Shown: positions 42,382-51,752, numbered from the stretch's first letter. The stretch is 64,000 nucleotides of DNA from Bradyrhizobium iriomotense (GCF_030160715.1 NZ_BSOW01000022.1:1-64000); one strand, 5' to 3'. The notes: generated from the sequence alone by a model not told the origin. Made by a program: numbers and translations.

Positions 42382-43722
42382 GTGACGAAGTATCTTGGAC
42401 GCCGGTCCAATCCCGCATCGACGTCCGCGCTGTGCATTGCTGTCATCGCTACCACCGCGTCGGCAGAACCCGTGCTGCAAGGCAAGGACGCCTTCGGAAG
42501 CTGGCAAGCGGACAAGCCGGGGACGGTGAGGCTGATCCGGCCACAGGATTTGCCGCGGCCCGGCGCCTCGCCATCGGTCGCCAACGCCTCGCGCGTCGTG
42601 GCACGGCCCGCCGACGCAACGCCGCTTGTGCCCGAGGGTTTCAAGATCGAGCTGCTCGCCGAAGGTCTTTCAGGTCCGCGCACCCTGCGCGTCGCTCCGA
42701 ACGGCGACATCGTCGTTGCGGAAACGCGGGCAGGGCGCATCCGCGTGCTGCGCGCAGACGGCGCCAAGATCGTGGCGAATGAGATCTTTGCCAGCGGGCT
42801 GAACCGTCCGTTCGGCATCGCGTTCTTTCCGAACGGCGACAATCCGCAATGGGTCTATGTCGCCAACACGGACAGTGTCGTTCGCTTCGCCTATCGCAGC
42901 GGTGACCTCAAGGCATCCGGCAAGCCCCAGACGGTGGTCGCGAACCTTGCGCACGGCACGGGCCATTCCACCCGCGACATCGTCTTCACGCCGGACAACA
43001 AGCGCATGCTGGTCTCGGTCGGCTCGGTCGGCAATGTCGGCGAAGGCATGGGCAATCCGCCCGGCGGTCTTGAGGCGTGGTCGCGCGCGCAGCCGCTTGG
43101 CGCACCCTGGAGTTATGAGGCGGAGCGCGCAGCCGTGCTCGCCTTCGATGCGGACGGCAAGAACCGAAAGTTCTACGCCACCGGCATCCGCAACTGTGTC
43201 GGCCTTGCCATCCAGCCGCAGAGCGGCCTGCCCTGGTGCTCGACCAACGAACGCGACGGCCTCGGCGACGATCTCGTGCCGGATTACGTCACGAGCGTGC
43301 GGGAAGGCGCGTTCTATGGCTGGCCGTGGTTCTATATCGGCGCTAACGAAGACCCGCGCCATGCCGGCGCGCGGCCGGACCTGAAGGACAAGGTCACGAT
43401 TCCCGATGTGCTGTTGCAACCGCACTCCGCCTCGCTCGGCATGACGTTCTACCAGGGCAGCAATTTCCCAGTCGACTATCAAGGCGACGCCTTCGCCGCC
43501 GAGCACGGCTCGTGGAACAGGTCCAAGCGCACCGGCTACAAGGTGATCCGCATCAGGATGAAGGACGGCAAGCCGACCGGCGAATACGAAGACTTCGTGA
43601 CCGGTTTCGTCGTCAACGACAGCGACGTCTGGGGCCGCCCGGTCGGCGTCGCCGTGGCGAAAGACGGCGCGCTGTTGTTCTCGGAAGACGGCGGCGGCAC
43701 CATCTGGCGGGTGACGCATTGA
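42382..43722 (+). CDS. PQQ-dependent-type sugar dehydrogenase (sorbosone dehydrogenase family)
   Basis: 446 residues from GTG 42382, strongly supported by GGAGG five bases upstream. A short signal peptide (SALCIAVIATTASA, cleavage before EPVLQ) leads to a six-bladed beta-propeller: PEGFKIELLAEGLSGPRTLR, GDIVVAETRAGRIRVLRADG, RNCVGLAIQP, GAFYGWPWFYIG, DAFAAEHGSWNRSKRTGYKV. This matches periplasmic sorbosone or aldose dehydrogenases that use PQQ. It oxidises a sugar and feeds electrons to the respiratory chain; substrate unknown. Divergent from puuD. Confidence 0.85.
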   Translation: MTKYLGRRSNPASTSALCIAVIATTASAEPVLQGKDAFGSWQADKPGTVRLIRPQDLPRPGASPSVANASRVVARPADATPLVPEGFKIELLAEGLSGPRTLRVAPNGDIVVAETRAGRIRVLRADGAKIVANEIFASGLNRPFGIAFFPNGDNPQWVYVANTDSVVRFAYRSGDLKASGKPQTVVANLAHGTGHSTRDIVFTPDNKRMLVSVGSVGNVGEGMGNPPGGLEAWSRAQPLGAPWSYEAERAAVLAFDADGKNRKFYATGIRNCVGLAIQPQSGLPWCSTNERDGLGDDLVPDYVTSVREGAFYGWPWFYIGANEDPRHAGARPDLKDKVTIPDVLLQPHSASLGMTFYQGSNFPVDYQGDAFAAEHGSWNRSKRTGYKVIRIRMKDGKPTGEYEDFVTGFVVNDSDVWGRPVGVAVAKDGALLFSEDGGGTIWRVTH

Positions 43723-43749
43723 AGCTCGCGCAGCGCTGACGCTGCACCC

Positions 43750-43893
43750 TCTCCCCTTGTGGGAAGGGTGGCTCGCCGCGAAGCGGCGAGACGGGTGAGA
43801 CGGGTATCTCTCCGCGATTTCATCTCTCGATGTGAATGCGAGGATGCAACCCCTCATCCGGCGCTTCGCGCCGCCTTCTCCCACAAGGGGAGA
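43750..43893. repeat. paired inverted repeat between convergent genes
   Basis: TCTCCCCTTGTGGGA at 43750-43764 and its exact complement TCCCACAAGGGGAGA at 43879-43893. Inside is a shorter hairpin (CTCGCCGCGAAGCGGCGAG at about 43772-43790) and a second GC hairpin (GGCGCTTCGCGCC at about 43860-43872). A typical bradyrhizobial intergenic palindrome cluster, positioned to end both transcripts. A related element lies at 51634-51752. Confidence 0.7.
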
Positions 43894-43918
43894 AGGGAAG
43901 GCAGCGTGGTCGCTTCGG

Positions 43919-44719
43919 CTATCCCCTGATCACGCTCGCGCCGCCGTCCACCGGCAGGGTCACGCCGGTGATGAAGTTCGCTTCGTCTGACGCCAGAAAC
44001 AGCGCCGCGTTCGCGACGTCCCATGCGGTGCCCATCTTCCTGCGCAGGGGCACCTTGCTGTCGCGCTCGGCTTCGACTTCGGCGCGGGTCTTGTGCCATT
44101 CGCGGGCGCGGGTATCGACGGCCATCGGCGTGTTCATCAGGCCGGGCAGGATGACGTTGGCGCGGATGCCGTATTCGGCGTTCTGGTAGGCGAGCTGTTC
44201 CGTGAAGGCGATCATCGCCGACTTCGTCGCCTTGTAGGCGACGTAAGGATAGGTCGTGATCGCGGCCATCGAGGAGATGTTGATGATCGCGCCGCTTCTT
44301 TGCGTCCGCATGATCGGGATCACCTCCTTTGCCGCCAGGATGCAGCTCTTCAGGTTGACGGCGACCACGCGGTCGAATGCCGCTTCGGTCAGCTTCAGGA
44401 GCTCGGCGTCGCCGCCGCCGAGACTGACGCCGACATTGTTGTGCAGGATATCGATGCGTCCCCAGCGCGCCTGCGCATCCGCCACCATCGCCTTGATGTC
44501 GGCAGTCCTGGTGACATCGGCCTTGAAGGCACTCGCGGTGCCTTGTTTTGCCGCGATCATCGCGACGGTCTCCTGTGCCGATTCGAGATTGTGATCGACG
44601 CAGACCACTTTCGCGCCCTCGCGTGCGAAGGTCAGCGCGGTGGCGCGGCCGTTGCCCATGCCTTCGCCGGGGCTCTGCCCTGCGCCCACCACGATGGCGA
44701 CCTTGTCCTTCAAGCGCAT
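43919..44719 (-). CDS. SDR-family oxidoreductase
   Basis: 266 residues of the classical short-chain dehydrogenase type. Cofactor motif VAIVVGAGQSPGEGMGNGRA is a longer variant of TGxxxGIG; then NNVGVSLGGG (NNAG variant), the catalytic Ser in INISSMAAITTYPYVAYKAT, and Tyr-x3-Lys YKATK: the usual YxxxK is read as YVAYKATK, with Tyr-Lys spacing intact. End: FITGVTLPVDGGASVIRG. NAD(P)-dependent alcohol or ketone chemistry in the cytoplasm; substrate unknown. Stands alone. Confidence 0.88.
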   Translation of the reverse strand: MRLKDKVAIVVGAGQSPGEGMGNGRATALTFAREGAKVVCVDHNLESAQETVAMIAAKQGTASAFKADVTRTADIKAMVADAQARWGRIDILHNNVGVSLGGGDAELLKLTEAAFDRVVAVNLKSCILAAKEVIPIMRTQRSGAIINISSMAAITTYPYVAYKATKSAMIAFTEQLAYQNAEYGIRANVILPGLMNTPMAVDTRAREWHKTRAEVEAERDSKVPLRRKMGTAWDVANAALFLASDEANFITGVTLPVDGGASVIRG

Positions 44720-44976
44720 GACGGCTTTCTCCCTGCTTTTTCATCAGGATAGCACGGATGCGCAAAGAGAGAAGATTGATCGTCCTTGATGATGACCGTG
44801 CCGAATGCGCATCGCCCGGCGCTGCAGGCATGGCTCCGTCGCGCGGCCGAAGGAGCAGGAACATGCAATCACGTGCCGCGACGGCAGGATAAGAAGTCAC
44901 ACGAACTTCGTTTGTCGCCCCATCCTTTCCGCGCTAGGCTCTCGATCGGGGCTTCCCAACCGCCAGTGGCTTGCCG

Positions 44977-45810
44977 ATGAATCTGCTCGATCCACAAGGG
45001 CCTGTTGCTGTTGCCAACAGTACGATTCTCGTCGATTCCGTTTTCATCATGCTGACGATCGTGGTGCCGACGATCGTCGCCATCCTCGGCTTCGCCTGGT
45101 GGTTTCGCGCCTCTAATCCCATGGCGCAGTATCAACCCGACTTCGTCTACTCCGGACGCATCGAAATGGTGGTGTGGGCGATCCCGGCACTTACCATCAT
45201 CCTGCTCGGCGGCGTCGCCTGGATCGGCTCGCACCAGCTCGATCCGCGGGCGCCGGTGCCGGGGACCGGCAGCCCGGTGCGCATCCAGGCGGTGTCGCTC
45301 GACTGGAAATGGCTCTTCATCTATCCCGACCAGCGCATTGCGACCGTCAATTCGCTGACGGCGCCGGCGGGCGCCGAGCTGAACTTCCAGCTGACGTCGT
45401 CGAGCGTGATGAACGTGTTCTTCATCCCGCAGCTCGGCAGCATGATCTACACCATGAACGGCATGGTGACGCGGCTAAATTTGCGCGCCGACAATGAAGG
45501 CAAGCTCCAGGGTCTCTCGGCGCATTTCTCCGGCGACGGCTTTCCCGAGATGATGTTCGACGTCAACGTGATCTCGCCGCTTGCCTTTCCGGATTGGGTG
45601 GCGAGCACGGCGAAGACCGACCAGGTGCTGAACGAGGACAGCTACAAGAAGCTGATGCAGCAGTTCGTCGAGCGGGGCAGGCCGACCTATCGCCTCGAGG
45701 ATCCCACGCTGTTCAACCTGATCTCCACCCAGCACATTCCGCCCGGACCCGGTCCGCAAGTGACATCGAGTGCCGGCCGCCCGCACAGTGGAGATCACGA
45801 TGCTCGGTAA
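44977..45810 (+). CDS. cyoA: bo3-type quinol oxidase subunit II
   Basis: 277 residues from ATG 44977 (in-frame TTG at 44971). Two membrane helices (VFIMLTIVVPTIVAILGFAW; MVVWAIPALTIILLGGVAWI) then a cupredoxin domain: VRIQAVSLDWKWLFIYPDQR and GLSAHFSGDGFPEMMFDVNV. The CuA ligands Cys-x3-Cys and partners are absent, so this subunit accepts electrons from ubiquinol, not cytochrome c. Unlike E. coli CyoA there is no N-terminal lipobox Cys. Starts the cyoABCD operon; cyoB begins 10 bases before its stop. Confidence 0.9.
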   Translation: MNLLDPQGPVAVANSTILVDSVFIMLTIVVPTIVAILGFAWWFRASNPMAQYQPDFVYSGRIEMVVWAIPALTIILLGGVAWIGSHQLDPRAPVPGTGSPVRIQAVSLDWKWLFIYPDQRIATVNSLTAPAGAELNFQLTSSSVMNVFFIPQLGSMIYTMNGMVTRLNLRADNEGKLQGLSAHFSGDGFPEMMFDVNVISPLAFPDWVASTAKTDQVLNEDSYKKLMQQFVERGRPTYRLEDPTLFNLISTQHIPPGPGPQVTSSAGRPHSGDHDAR

Positions 45811-47800
45811 GCTTGATTGGTCGGCGATCCCCCTCGAGCAGCCGATTCCGCTGATCGCCGGCGGTGTAGTGCTGGTTGCGATTCTCGGTGTCCTGCTCTG
45901 GGTCGTGGTGAAGGGATATCTGCCCTATCTCTGGGCCGAATGGATCACCAGCGTCGATCACAAGCGGATCGGCGTGATGTATGTGCTGCTCGCCTCGGTC
46001 ATGTTCCTGCGCGGCGGCAGCGATGCCATCATGATGCGGATTCAGCAAGCGATCGCCTATCAGTCGCAGGGCTATCTGCCGCCGGAGCATTACAACCAGA
46101 TATTCTCCGCGCATGGCACCATCATGATCTTCTTCGTTGCGATGCCGTTCGTGATCGGGCTGATGAACCTGGTCGTGCCCCTGCAACTCGGCGTGCGCGA
46201 CGTCGCTTTCCCGACGCTGAATTCGGTGGGCTTCTGGCTGACAGCGACCGGCGCGCTCCTGGTCAATCTGTCGCTGGTGATCGGCGAGTTCTCGCGCACC
46301 GGCTGGCTCGCCTTTCCGCCGCTGTCGGAGCTCACCTACTCGCCGGGAGTCGGCGTCGACTACTACGCCTGGTCGCTCCAGATCTCGGGCGTAGGGACGC
46401 TGGTTGCCGGCATCAATCTCGTCACCACGGTCCTGAAGATTCGCACCAAGGGCATGAGCTATCTGCGCATGCCGATGTTCTGCTGGACCACGCTTGCCTC
46501 GAACCTCCTGATCGTCGCGGCGTTCCCGATCCTCACCGCGACGCTTGCGATGCTGCTGCTCGACCGCTACCTCGGCTTCCACTTCTTCACCAACGAGGCC
46601 GGCGGCAACCTCATGATGTTCATGAATCTGATCTGGGCATGGGGGCATCCCGAGGTCTATATCCTCGTGCTGCCGGCCTTCGGCATCTTCTCCGAGGTGG
46701 TGTCGACCTTCTCCGGCAAGCCGCTGTTCGGTTATCGCTCGATGGTGCTCGCCACCATGGCGATCTGCGTCATCTCGTTCATGGTGTGGCTGCACCACTT
46801 CTTCACGATGGGCGCGGGGCCCGATGTCAACGCCATCTTCGGCATCGCCAGCATGATCATCGCGGTGCCGACGGGCGTGAAGATCTACAACTGGCTGTTC
46901 ACGATGTATGGCGGCCGCATCCGCTTCGCGACGCCGATGCTGTGGGCGGTCGGCTTCATGGTGACCTTCATCATCGGTGGCCTGACCGGCGTTCTCGTCG
47001 CGGTGCCGCCGGCGGATTTCATGCTGCACAACAGCATGTTCCTGGTGGCGCATTTCCACAACGTGATCATCGGCGGCGTGCTGTTCGGGGCGTTTGCGGG
47101 CTTTACCTACTGGTTTCCCAAGGCGTTCGGTTTCCGGCTCGATGAAACCTGGGGCAAGGCGGCGTTCTGGTTCACCTTCATCGGCTTCTGGGTCACCTTC
47201 ATCCCGCTCTATGCCGCGGGCATGCTGGGCATGACCCGGCGCATGCAGCACTACGACGTCGCGGCCTGGCGACCCTGGATGTTCTGGGCGGCGATCGGCA
47301 TGGCGCTGCTGAGCATTGCAGTGATCTGCCAGATCACGCAGGTCGTCGTCAGCATCCGCAATCGCGACGCCTTGCGCGACCGCACCGGCGATCCCTGGGA
47401 CGGGCGGTCGCTGGAATGGGCGACCTCGTCGCCGCCACCCGTGTTCAACTTCGCCTTCTATCCCGATGTGCGCGGCGAGGACGCCTATTGGGCACTGAAG
47501 CAGCATGCCAAGGAGCAGCAGCTTGAGCACGCCGAGCCCGAATACCAGGACATTGAGATGCCCCGGAATTCGCCGACCGGCTTCGTCTGCGCCTTCTTCG
47601 CCACCGTCACGGGCTTTGCGCTGATCTGGCACATCTGGTGGATGGTGATATTGGGTTGCCTCGGCGCGTTCGCGACCTTCGTCGTGTTCGCCTGGCGCGA
47701 CCATGACGAATACGTCATTCCGGCGGCCGACGTCGCGGCGATCGATCGCGCCAATCTCGAGGAGCGGCGCAATCTCGTCAGCATGGCGGGAGCTGTCTAA
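45800..47800 (+). CDS. cyoB: bo3-type quinol oxidase subunit I
   Basis: 666 residues from ATG 45800 with GGAG six bases upstream. Fifteen or so membrane helices. Heme-copper site residues are visible: AHGTIMIFFVAMP (low-spin heme His), WGHPEVYILVLPAFG (CuB His and cross-linked Tyr), WLHHFFTMG (CuB His pair) and HFHNVIIGGVLF (heme His pair). N-terminal RIGVMYVLLASVMFLRGGSD suits quinol binding of the CyoB type. Reduces oxygen to water and pumps protons in the inner membrane. The long antisense frame (45713-47842) is a shadow. Confidence 0.95.
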   Translation: MLGKLDWSAIPLEQPIPLIAGGVVLVAILGVLLWVVVKGYLPYLWAEWITSVDHKRIGVMYVLLASVMFLRGGSDAIMMRIQQAIAYQSQGYLPPEHYNQIFSAHGTIMIFFVAMPFVIGLMNLVVPLQLGVRDVAFPTLNSVGFWLTATGALLVNLSLVIGEFSRTGWLAFPPLSELTYSPGVGVDYYAWSLQISGVGTLVAGINLVTTVLKIRTKGMSYLRMPMFCWTTLASNLLIVAAFPILTATLAMLLLDRYLGFHFFTNEAGGNLMMFMNLIWAWGHPEVYILVLPAFGIFSEVVSTFSGKPLFGYRSMVLATMAICVISFMVWLHHFFTMGAGPDVNAIFGIASMIIAVPTGVKIYNWLFTMYGGRIRFATPMLWAVGFMVTFIIGGLTGVLVAVPPADFMLHNSMFLVAHFHNVIIGGVLFGAFAGFTYWFPKAFGFRLDETWGKAAFWFTFIGFWVTFIPLYAAGMLGMTRRMQHYDVAAWRPWMFWAAIGMALLSIAVICQITQVVVSIRNRDALRDRTGDPWDGRSLEWATSSPPPVFNFAFYPDVRGEDAYWALKQHAKEQQLEHAEPEYQDIEMPRNSPTGFVCAFFATVTGFALIWHIWWMVILGCLGAFATFVVFAWRDHDEYVIPAADVAAIDRANLEERRNLVSMAGAV

Positions 47801-48441
47801 TGGCGATGACCGCGACATATGGGCACGCCCATGCCGACCCACACCATCTCGGCCGTGCTATCGAGCATCCCGGACCGGCGCCGAAGCGCATCGTGACCGC
47901 CTACGGCTTCTGGGTCTTCCTGCTCTCCGACATCGTGATGTTCTCCTGCTTCTTCGCGGCCTATGCCGTGCTGGTCGGCCAGACTGCCGACGGCCCGAAG
48001 GGCTCGGAGATCTTCGAGCAGCGGAACGTGGCGATTGAGACGGTCTGCCTGCTGCTGTCGAGCTTCACATGCGGCATGGCCAGCATTGCGGCCGACGTCC
48101 GCAACCGGCTTTGGTTCTACCTCGGCATGGCGGTGACCTGCCTGCTCGGGCTTATATTCCTCAGCATCGAATTCCGCGAATTCGCCGATCTGGTCTCCCG
48201 GGGTTATGGACCCTCGCGCAGCGCGTTCCTGACTGCGTTCTTCTCGCTCGTCGGTTGCCACGGCCTGCACGTCACGGCCGGCGTGCTGTGGCTCCTCACC
48301 ATGATGGCCCAGGTGTTCGCCAAGGGCTTTCGTGCCGACATCCTGCGCCGCATGATGTGCTTTGCACTGTTCTGGCACGCGCTCGACATCATCTGGGTCG
48401 CGGTGTTTTCCGTCGTCTATCTGCTTGGGAGTGGCGTATGA
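47800..48441 (+). CDS. cyoC: bo3-type quinol oxidase subunit III
   Basis: 213 residues, five membrane helices. Begins with a His-rich N-terminus, then AYGFWVFLLSDIVMFSCFFA. The later segment GCHGLHVTAGVLWLLTMMAQ is the cytochrome oxidase III signature with its conserved His. Supports assembly and proton uptake of CyoB. The start overlaps the cyoB stop by one base (TAATG) and the end overlaps cyoD by four (ATGA), showing coupled translation. Confidence 0.93.
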   Translation: MAMTATYGHAHADPHHLGRAIEHPGPAPKRIVTAYGFWVFLLSDIVMFSCFFAAYAVLVGQTADGPKGSEIFEQRNVAIETVCLLLSSFTCGMASIAADVRNRLWFYLGMAVTCLLGLIFLSIEFREFADLVSRGYGPSRSAFLTAFFSLVGCHGLHVTAGVLWLLTMMAQVFAKGFRADILRRMMCFALFWHALDIIWVAVFSVVYLLGSGV

Positions 48442-48824
48442 GCGATCTGACGCACCATCCTGTCCAACATGACCTGGCACCTGGCGAGGAAGAGATACAC
48501 AGCGTCGGCGAGCGGATCGTCGGCTACGTCGTCGGCCTCGGCCTTGCGCTACTCTTGACGGCGACCTCGTTCTTTATCGCCGGTACCAATCTCGTTTGGC
48601 AGCCCAGCATTCCCATCGCCATCATTGTGCTCGCGATCGCCCAGATGGGCGTGCATCTCGTGTTCTTCCTGCACATCACCACCGGCCCCGACAACACCAA
48701 CAACGTGCTGGCGCTGGCGTTCGGGCTGCTGATCGTCTTCCTGGTGGTCGGCGGCTCGGTCTGGATCATGTCGCACCTGAACGAGAACATGCCGGCGATG
48801 GACCAGATCATGCGGATGCAGTGA
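48438..48824 (+). CDS. cyoD: bo3-type quinol oxidase subunit IV
   Basis: 128 residues, three membrane helices (VGYVVGLGLALLLTATSFFI; IAIIVLAIAQMGVHLVFFLH; LALAFGLLIVFLVVGGSVWI) with the family motif AQMGVHLVFFLHI. Small subunit that helps CuB site assembly. Last gene of the operon; the heme O synthase gene cyoE, often next to it, is absent from this window, so it must be elsewhere. Confidence 0.92.
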   Translation: MSDLTHHPVQHDLAPGEEEIHSVGERIVGYVVGLGLALLLTATSFFIAGTNLVWQPSIPIAIIVLAIAQMGVHLVFFLHITTGPDNTNNVLALAFGLLIVFLVVGGSVWIMSHLNENMPAMDQIMRMQ

Positions 48825-48864
48825 GGGAGGAGGGCGCAATTCAGAGTCTTTTCTTGGGAAGAGT

Positions 48865-48895
48865 CTGGATTGCTTCGCTTCGCTCGCAATGACGA
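48865..48895. repeat. bradyrhizobial GCAATGACG repeat
   Basis: CTGGATTGCTTCGCTTCGCT followed by CGCAATGACG, with ATTGC and GCAAT as closing arms of a small hairpin. I recall this sequence as a frequent intergenic repeat in Bradyrhizobium. It lies just after cyoD, before the convergent nuclease-like gene, followed by GC-rich palindromic sequence to about 48980. Confidence 0.55.
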
Positions 48896-49007
48896 CGTGG
48901 CGGCATCGTCCGCTGCATTCCCTCCCCCCTAGGGCGGGGGTAGCCGCGGGGGCGGTGACGGAGACTCGCGGAAGCCCCCGGTCACGCTAAGAGCGTAGTG
49001 CTTCCGC

Positions 49008-49796
49008 TCACTTCGGCCGGCGGCAGTTGTACGCCTTGCGGAAGCCTGCGGCTAACGCGTCGTCCTCGGAGCAGAACCAGCGGTCCGGCTTCGTCGTCGC
49101 CGGATAGCTCGGGCAGCCCCGCAGATGGTAGATGCCGATATTGCCGGTGACGCGCGCGCGCACGGCGAGCTTGCCCTTGATGCTGCAACTCGGCGGCATG
49201 GTCAGCTCGTCCGGAAACAGCACGCTGCGGATCTCCTTGTCGCGGTCGGAGCGGCAGGCGGCGCCGAGCAGCGTGCCGTCCTTCTTGCCGATGCGGAATT
49301 CCTGCGGTGCAACAAAGCAGCCCTTCCATATGCCTGCTGAATTCGTCTTGGCCTCGGCGGCGGCCGGCTTGACGTTCGCCTTGACCGGCTCGCGCGCGAC
49401 GGCAAAGCCGAGGCGGACGAGCTGCTCGTTCAGGCTGGTCTTGTCGTCCTCGGCCGTGCAGATGGCGCGGTGACGCTTGCCAAAGCTCTTCTCCGGCCCG
49501 ACATCGTCGCAGCGCACGTTGCGGCCGTTGATCAGCTTTGCAAGCTGATCGCGCGCCTCCAGCCCGCAGGTCCAGGGATCGGCGTGGTCGTCGATGCAGA
49601 CCTGGTCCAGTTCCGGCGCGTCGACGCCGTCCAGCCGGTAGGTCACGTCGCCGAGCTGGATGGAGTTGCCGTCCCGTACCGTTGCGCTGGCCGTTACGGC
49701 GAAGCTGGGCCCGGTATCGGCGACGCAGCCGAGGATAGCGAGAAACAGGGCAAGCGCGGCGGCGCGGGCGGCGGCAAAGGAATTTTGGAAGGACAT
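49008..49796 (-). CDS. exported thermonuclease-like (SNase-fold) protein
   Basis: 262 residues. Hydrophobic N-terminus AAARAAALALFLAILGC with a possible lipobox (AILGC), then a staphylococcal-nuclease-like OB fold: VRDGNSIQLGDVTYRLDGVD APELDQVC (residues about 40-68), CGLEARDQLAKLINGRNVRC and NEQLVRLGFAVARE. The family uses Asp, Arg and Glu around these strands; DGVDAPE and the RHRAIC stretch are the candidates, but the full catalytic set cannot be confirmed. A C-terminal extension of about 100 residues (GRKT-like, with several Cys) is outside the fold. Convergent with cyoD. Confidence 0.72.
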   Translation of the reverse strand: MSFQNSFAAARAAALALFLAILGCVADTGPSFAVTASATVRDGNSIQLGDVTYRLDGVDAPELDQVCIDDHADPWTCGLEARDQLAKLINGRNVRCDDVGPEKSFGKRHRAICTAEDDKTSLNEQLVRLGFAVAREPVKANVKPAAAEAKTNSAGIWKGCFVAPQEFRIGKKDGTLLGAACRSDRDKEIRSVLFPDELTMPPSCSIKGKLAVRARVTGNIGIYHLRGCPSYPATTKPDRWFCSEDDALAAGFRKAYNCRRPK

Positions 49797-49992
49797 ACGT
49801 TCTCGCTATCGATTTTCTCTTTCGCGAGGGTTCTCTAGCATCTCGACATTGCAACACCAATGGTCTGCGCCCAGCGAAGCCCGACATTCGTCCCCTGCGG
49901 CTTTACTCGCCGGCCGCTCTGACCCTATCGTTTGACGCTGCACGCAAGCTGAATCGCCCGGAAAGCGGCGAGGGCGGGAGGATGACTTTGGC

Positions 49993-51591
49993 ATGAACGA
50001 CCCCGTGGACGTCCTGATCATCGGCGCCGGCGCTTCCGGAGCCGCGGTTGCCTGGTCACTCGCCGAGACCAAGATGCACATCCTTTGCCTCGAGCAGGGC
50101 GATTGGATGAAGCCGGCGGACTATCCGAGCACGGGGAGGGACTGGGAAGCCAGGTTCTACGGCGAATGGTCGACCAGTCCGAACATCCGCGGCCGGCCCG
50201 AGGACTATCCGATCAACGACGACAACTCGCCGATCAAGGTCGTCAATTTCAACGCGGTCGGCGGCTCGACGGTGATGTACACAGCGCACTGGCCGCGGCT
50301 GCATCCGTCCGATTTCAGGGTGAAGACGCTGGACGGCGTCGCCGACGACTGGCCGATCGACTACGACACGCTGGTGCCGTTCTTCGAGGAGAACGACCGG
50401 ATCATGGGGACATCGGGCCTATCAGGTGACCCGCTCTCGCCGCTGACCCATCCGCCGATGCCGCCGCAGCCGCTCGGGCTCTCCGGTCCGCTCGTCGCCA
50501 AGGCCATGAACAAGCTCGGCTGGCACTGGTGGCCGTCGGACACCACGGTTGCGACGGCGGACTATGAGGGCAGGGCGCGCTGTATCAATCTCGGCCATTG
50601 CACGCCGGCCTGCGCGCAAGGCGCAAAGGCCTCCACCGATATCACCTATTGGCCACATGCGATCCGCGCCGGCGTCGAGCTGCGGACCCATTGCCGGGTG
50701 CGCGAGATCACGACCGACGAGAACGGCATGGCGTCGGGCGTCGTCTATTACGACAAGGACGGCGTCGAGCAGTTCCAGCCCGCGCATGTCGTGATCATCG
50801 CGTGCAACGGCGTCGGCACGCCGCGCTTGCTGCTCAACTCCGCCTCGGGGCGCTTTCCGAACGGCCTTGCCAATTCGTCCGGGCTCGTCGGCAAGAACCT
50901 CATGTTCCACCCTTACGCGCAGATCTACGGCTATGTCGCTGAGCCGACTGACTCAAACCGCGCGCCGCCGACCTGTCTCTGGAGCAAGGAATTCTACGAC
51001 ACCGACCTGACGCGTGGTTTCGTCCGCGGCTACGGCATCCAGTTCGTGCGTGGCGCCGGCCCGGTGTTCGAGGCCGTCGTCAGCGAGCAGAAGGGCATCT
51101 TGCCGTGGGGAGCGGATCATCACCGCATCTTCCGCAAGCTCAACGGCCACCGGCTCGGTGTCTCCGCGATCTGCGAGGATCTGCCGGAGGAGCACAACCG
51201 CGTCACGCTCGATCCGGTCCTGAAGGACAGCCACGGCATTCCCGCGCCGCGGATCGACTACACCATCAGCGAGAACAGCCGCAAGATGATGGAGCATGCG
51301 CTGGCTCGCGGTCGGGAGATTCTCGAGACTGCCGGCGCCACCGACATCTGCGTCAACAGTCCGATCCCCTGGGGCGGCTGGCACCTCCTCGGCACCGCGC
51401 GGATGGGCACCGACCCCGAAAGCTCCGTCGTCAACGAATGGGGCCGCTCGCATGACGTCAAGAACCTGTTCATTGTCGACGGCAGCGTCTTCGTCACCTC
51501 GGGCGGGGTGAACCCGACTTCGACCATCCAGGCCATCGCGCTCTACGTCGCCGACCAGATGAAGCAGCGTCTCGCCAATCTCTTCGATTAG
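49993..51591 (+). CDS. GMC-family dehydrogenase, gluconate/glucose dehydrogenase-like large subunit
   Basis: 532 residues. N-terminal FAD motif VDVLIIGAGASGAAVAWSLA, GMC signature region GGSTVMYTAHWPRLHPSDF, and C-terminal FAD/active-site elements GWHLLGTARMGTDPESSVVN and DGSVFVTSGGVNPTSTIQAI with the catalytic His/Asn pair. Resembles FAD-dependent membrane-bound sugar or gluconate dehydrogenases. The protein starts directly at the FAD fold without a Tat or Sec signal. A probable small-subunit gene follows after a repeat-filled gap of 200 bases. Substrate unknown. Confidence 0.85.
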   Translation: MNDPVDVLIIGAGASGAAVAWSLAETKMHILCLEQGDWMKPADYPSTGRDWEARFYGEWSTSPNIRGRPEDYPINDDNSPIKVVNFNAVGGSTVMYTAHWPRLHPSDFRVKTLDGVADDWPIDYDTLVPFFEENDRIMGTSGLSGDPLSPLTHPPMPPQPLGLSGPLVAKAMNKLGWHWWPSDTTVATADYEGRARCINLGHCTPACAQGAKASTDITYWPHAIRAGVELRTHCRVREITTDENGMASGVVYYDKDGVEQFQPAHVVIIACNGVGTPRLLLNSASGRFPNGLANSSGLVGKNLMFHPYAQIYGYVAEPTDSNRAPPTCLWSKEFYDTDLTRGFVRGYGIQFVRGAGPVFEAVVSEQKGILPWGADHHRIFRKLNGHRLGVSAICEDLPEEHNRVTLDPVLKDSHGIPAPRIDYTISENSRKMMEHALARGREILETAGATDICVNSPIPWGGWHLLGTARMGTDPESSVVNEWGRSHDVKNLFIVDGSVFVTSGGVNPTSTIQAIALYVADQMKQRLANLFD

Positions 51592-51633
51592 AGGAATGAC
51601 GTTGTTGAACAATGCGGACCACGAATTCTCTGT

Positions 51634-51752
51634 ACCTCTCCCGCTTGCGGGAGAGGTCGGCGCGAAGCGCCGGGTGAGGGTTCTCTCCTCTGGGGGAGTC
51701 CCGTTGTGGAGACACCCTCTCCCCAACCCTCCCCCGCAAGCGGGGGAGGGAG
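51634..51752. repeat. cluster of REP-like hairpins
   Basis: CCTCTCCCGC and GCGGGAGAGG (about 51636-51657) form a tight hairpin, followed by GGCGCGAAGCGCC and a larger CCTCCCCCGC/GCGGGGGAGG hairpin near 51729-51750. Same family style as 43750-43893. It interrupts the gap between the GMC gene and its presumed partner and may stabilise or end the first transcript. Confidence 0.65.

Noticed and set aside
45713..47842. Minus-strand open frame of 709 codons antisense to cyoB
   Set aside because: Long only because GC-rich third positions remove stops; His/Arg/Asp-rich nonsense composition, and cyoB is certain.
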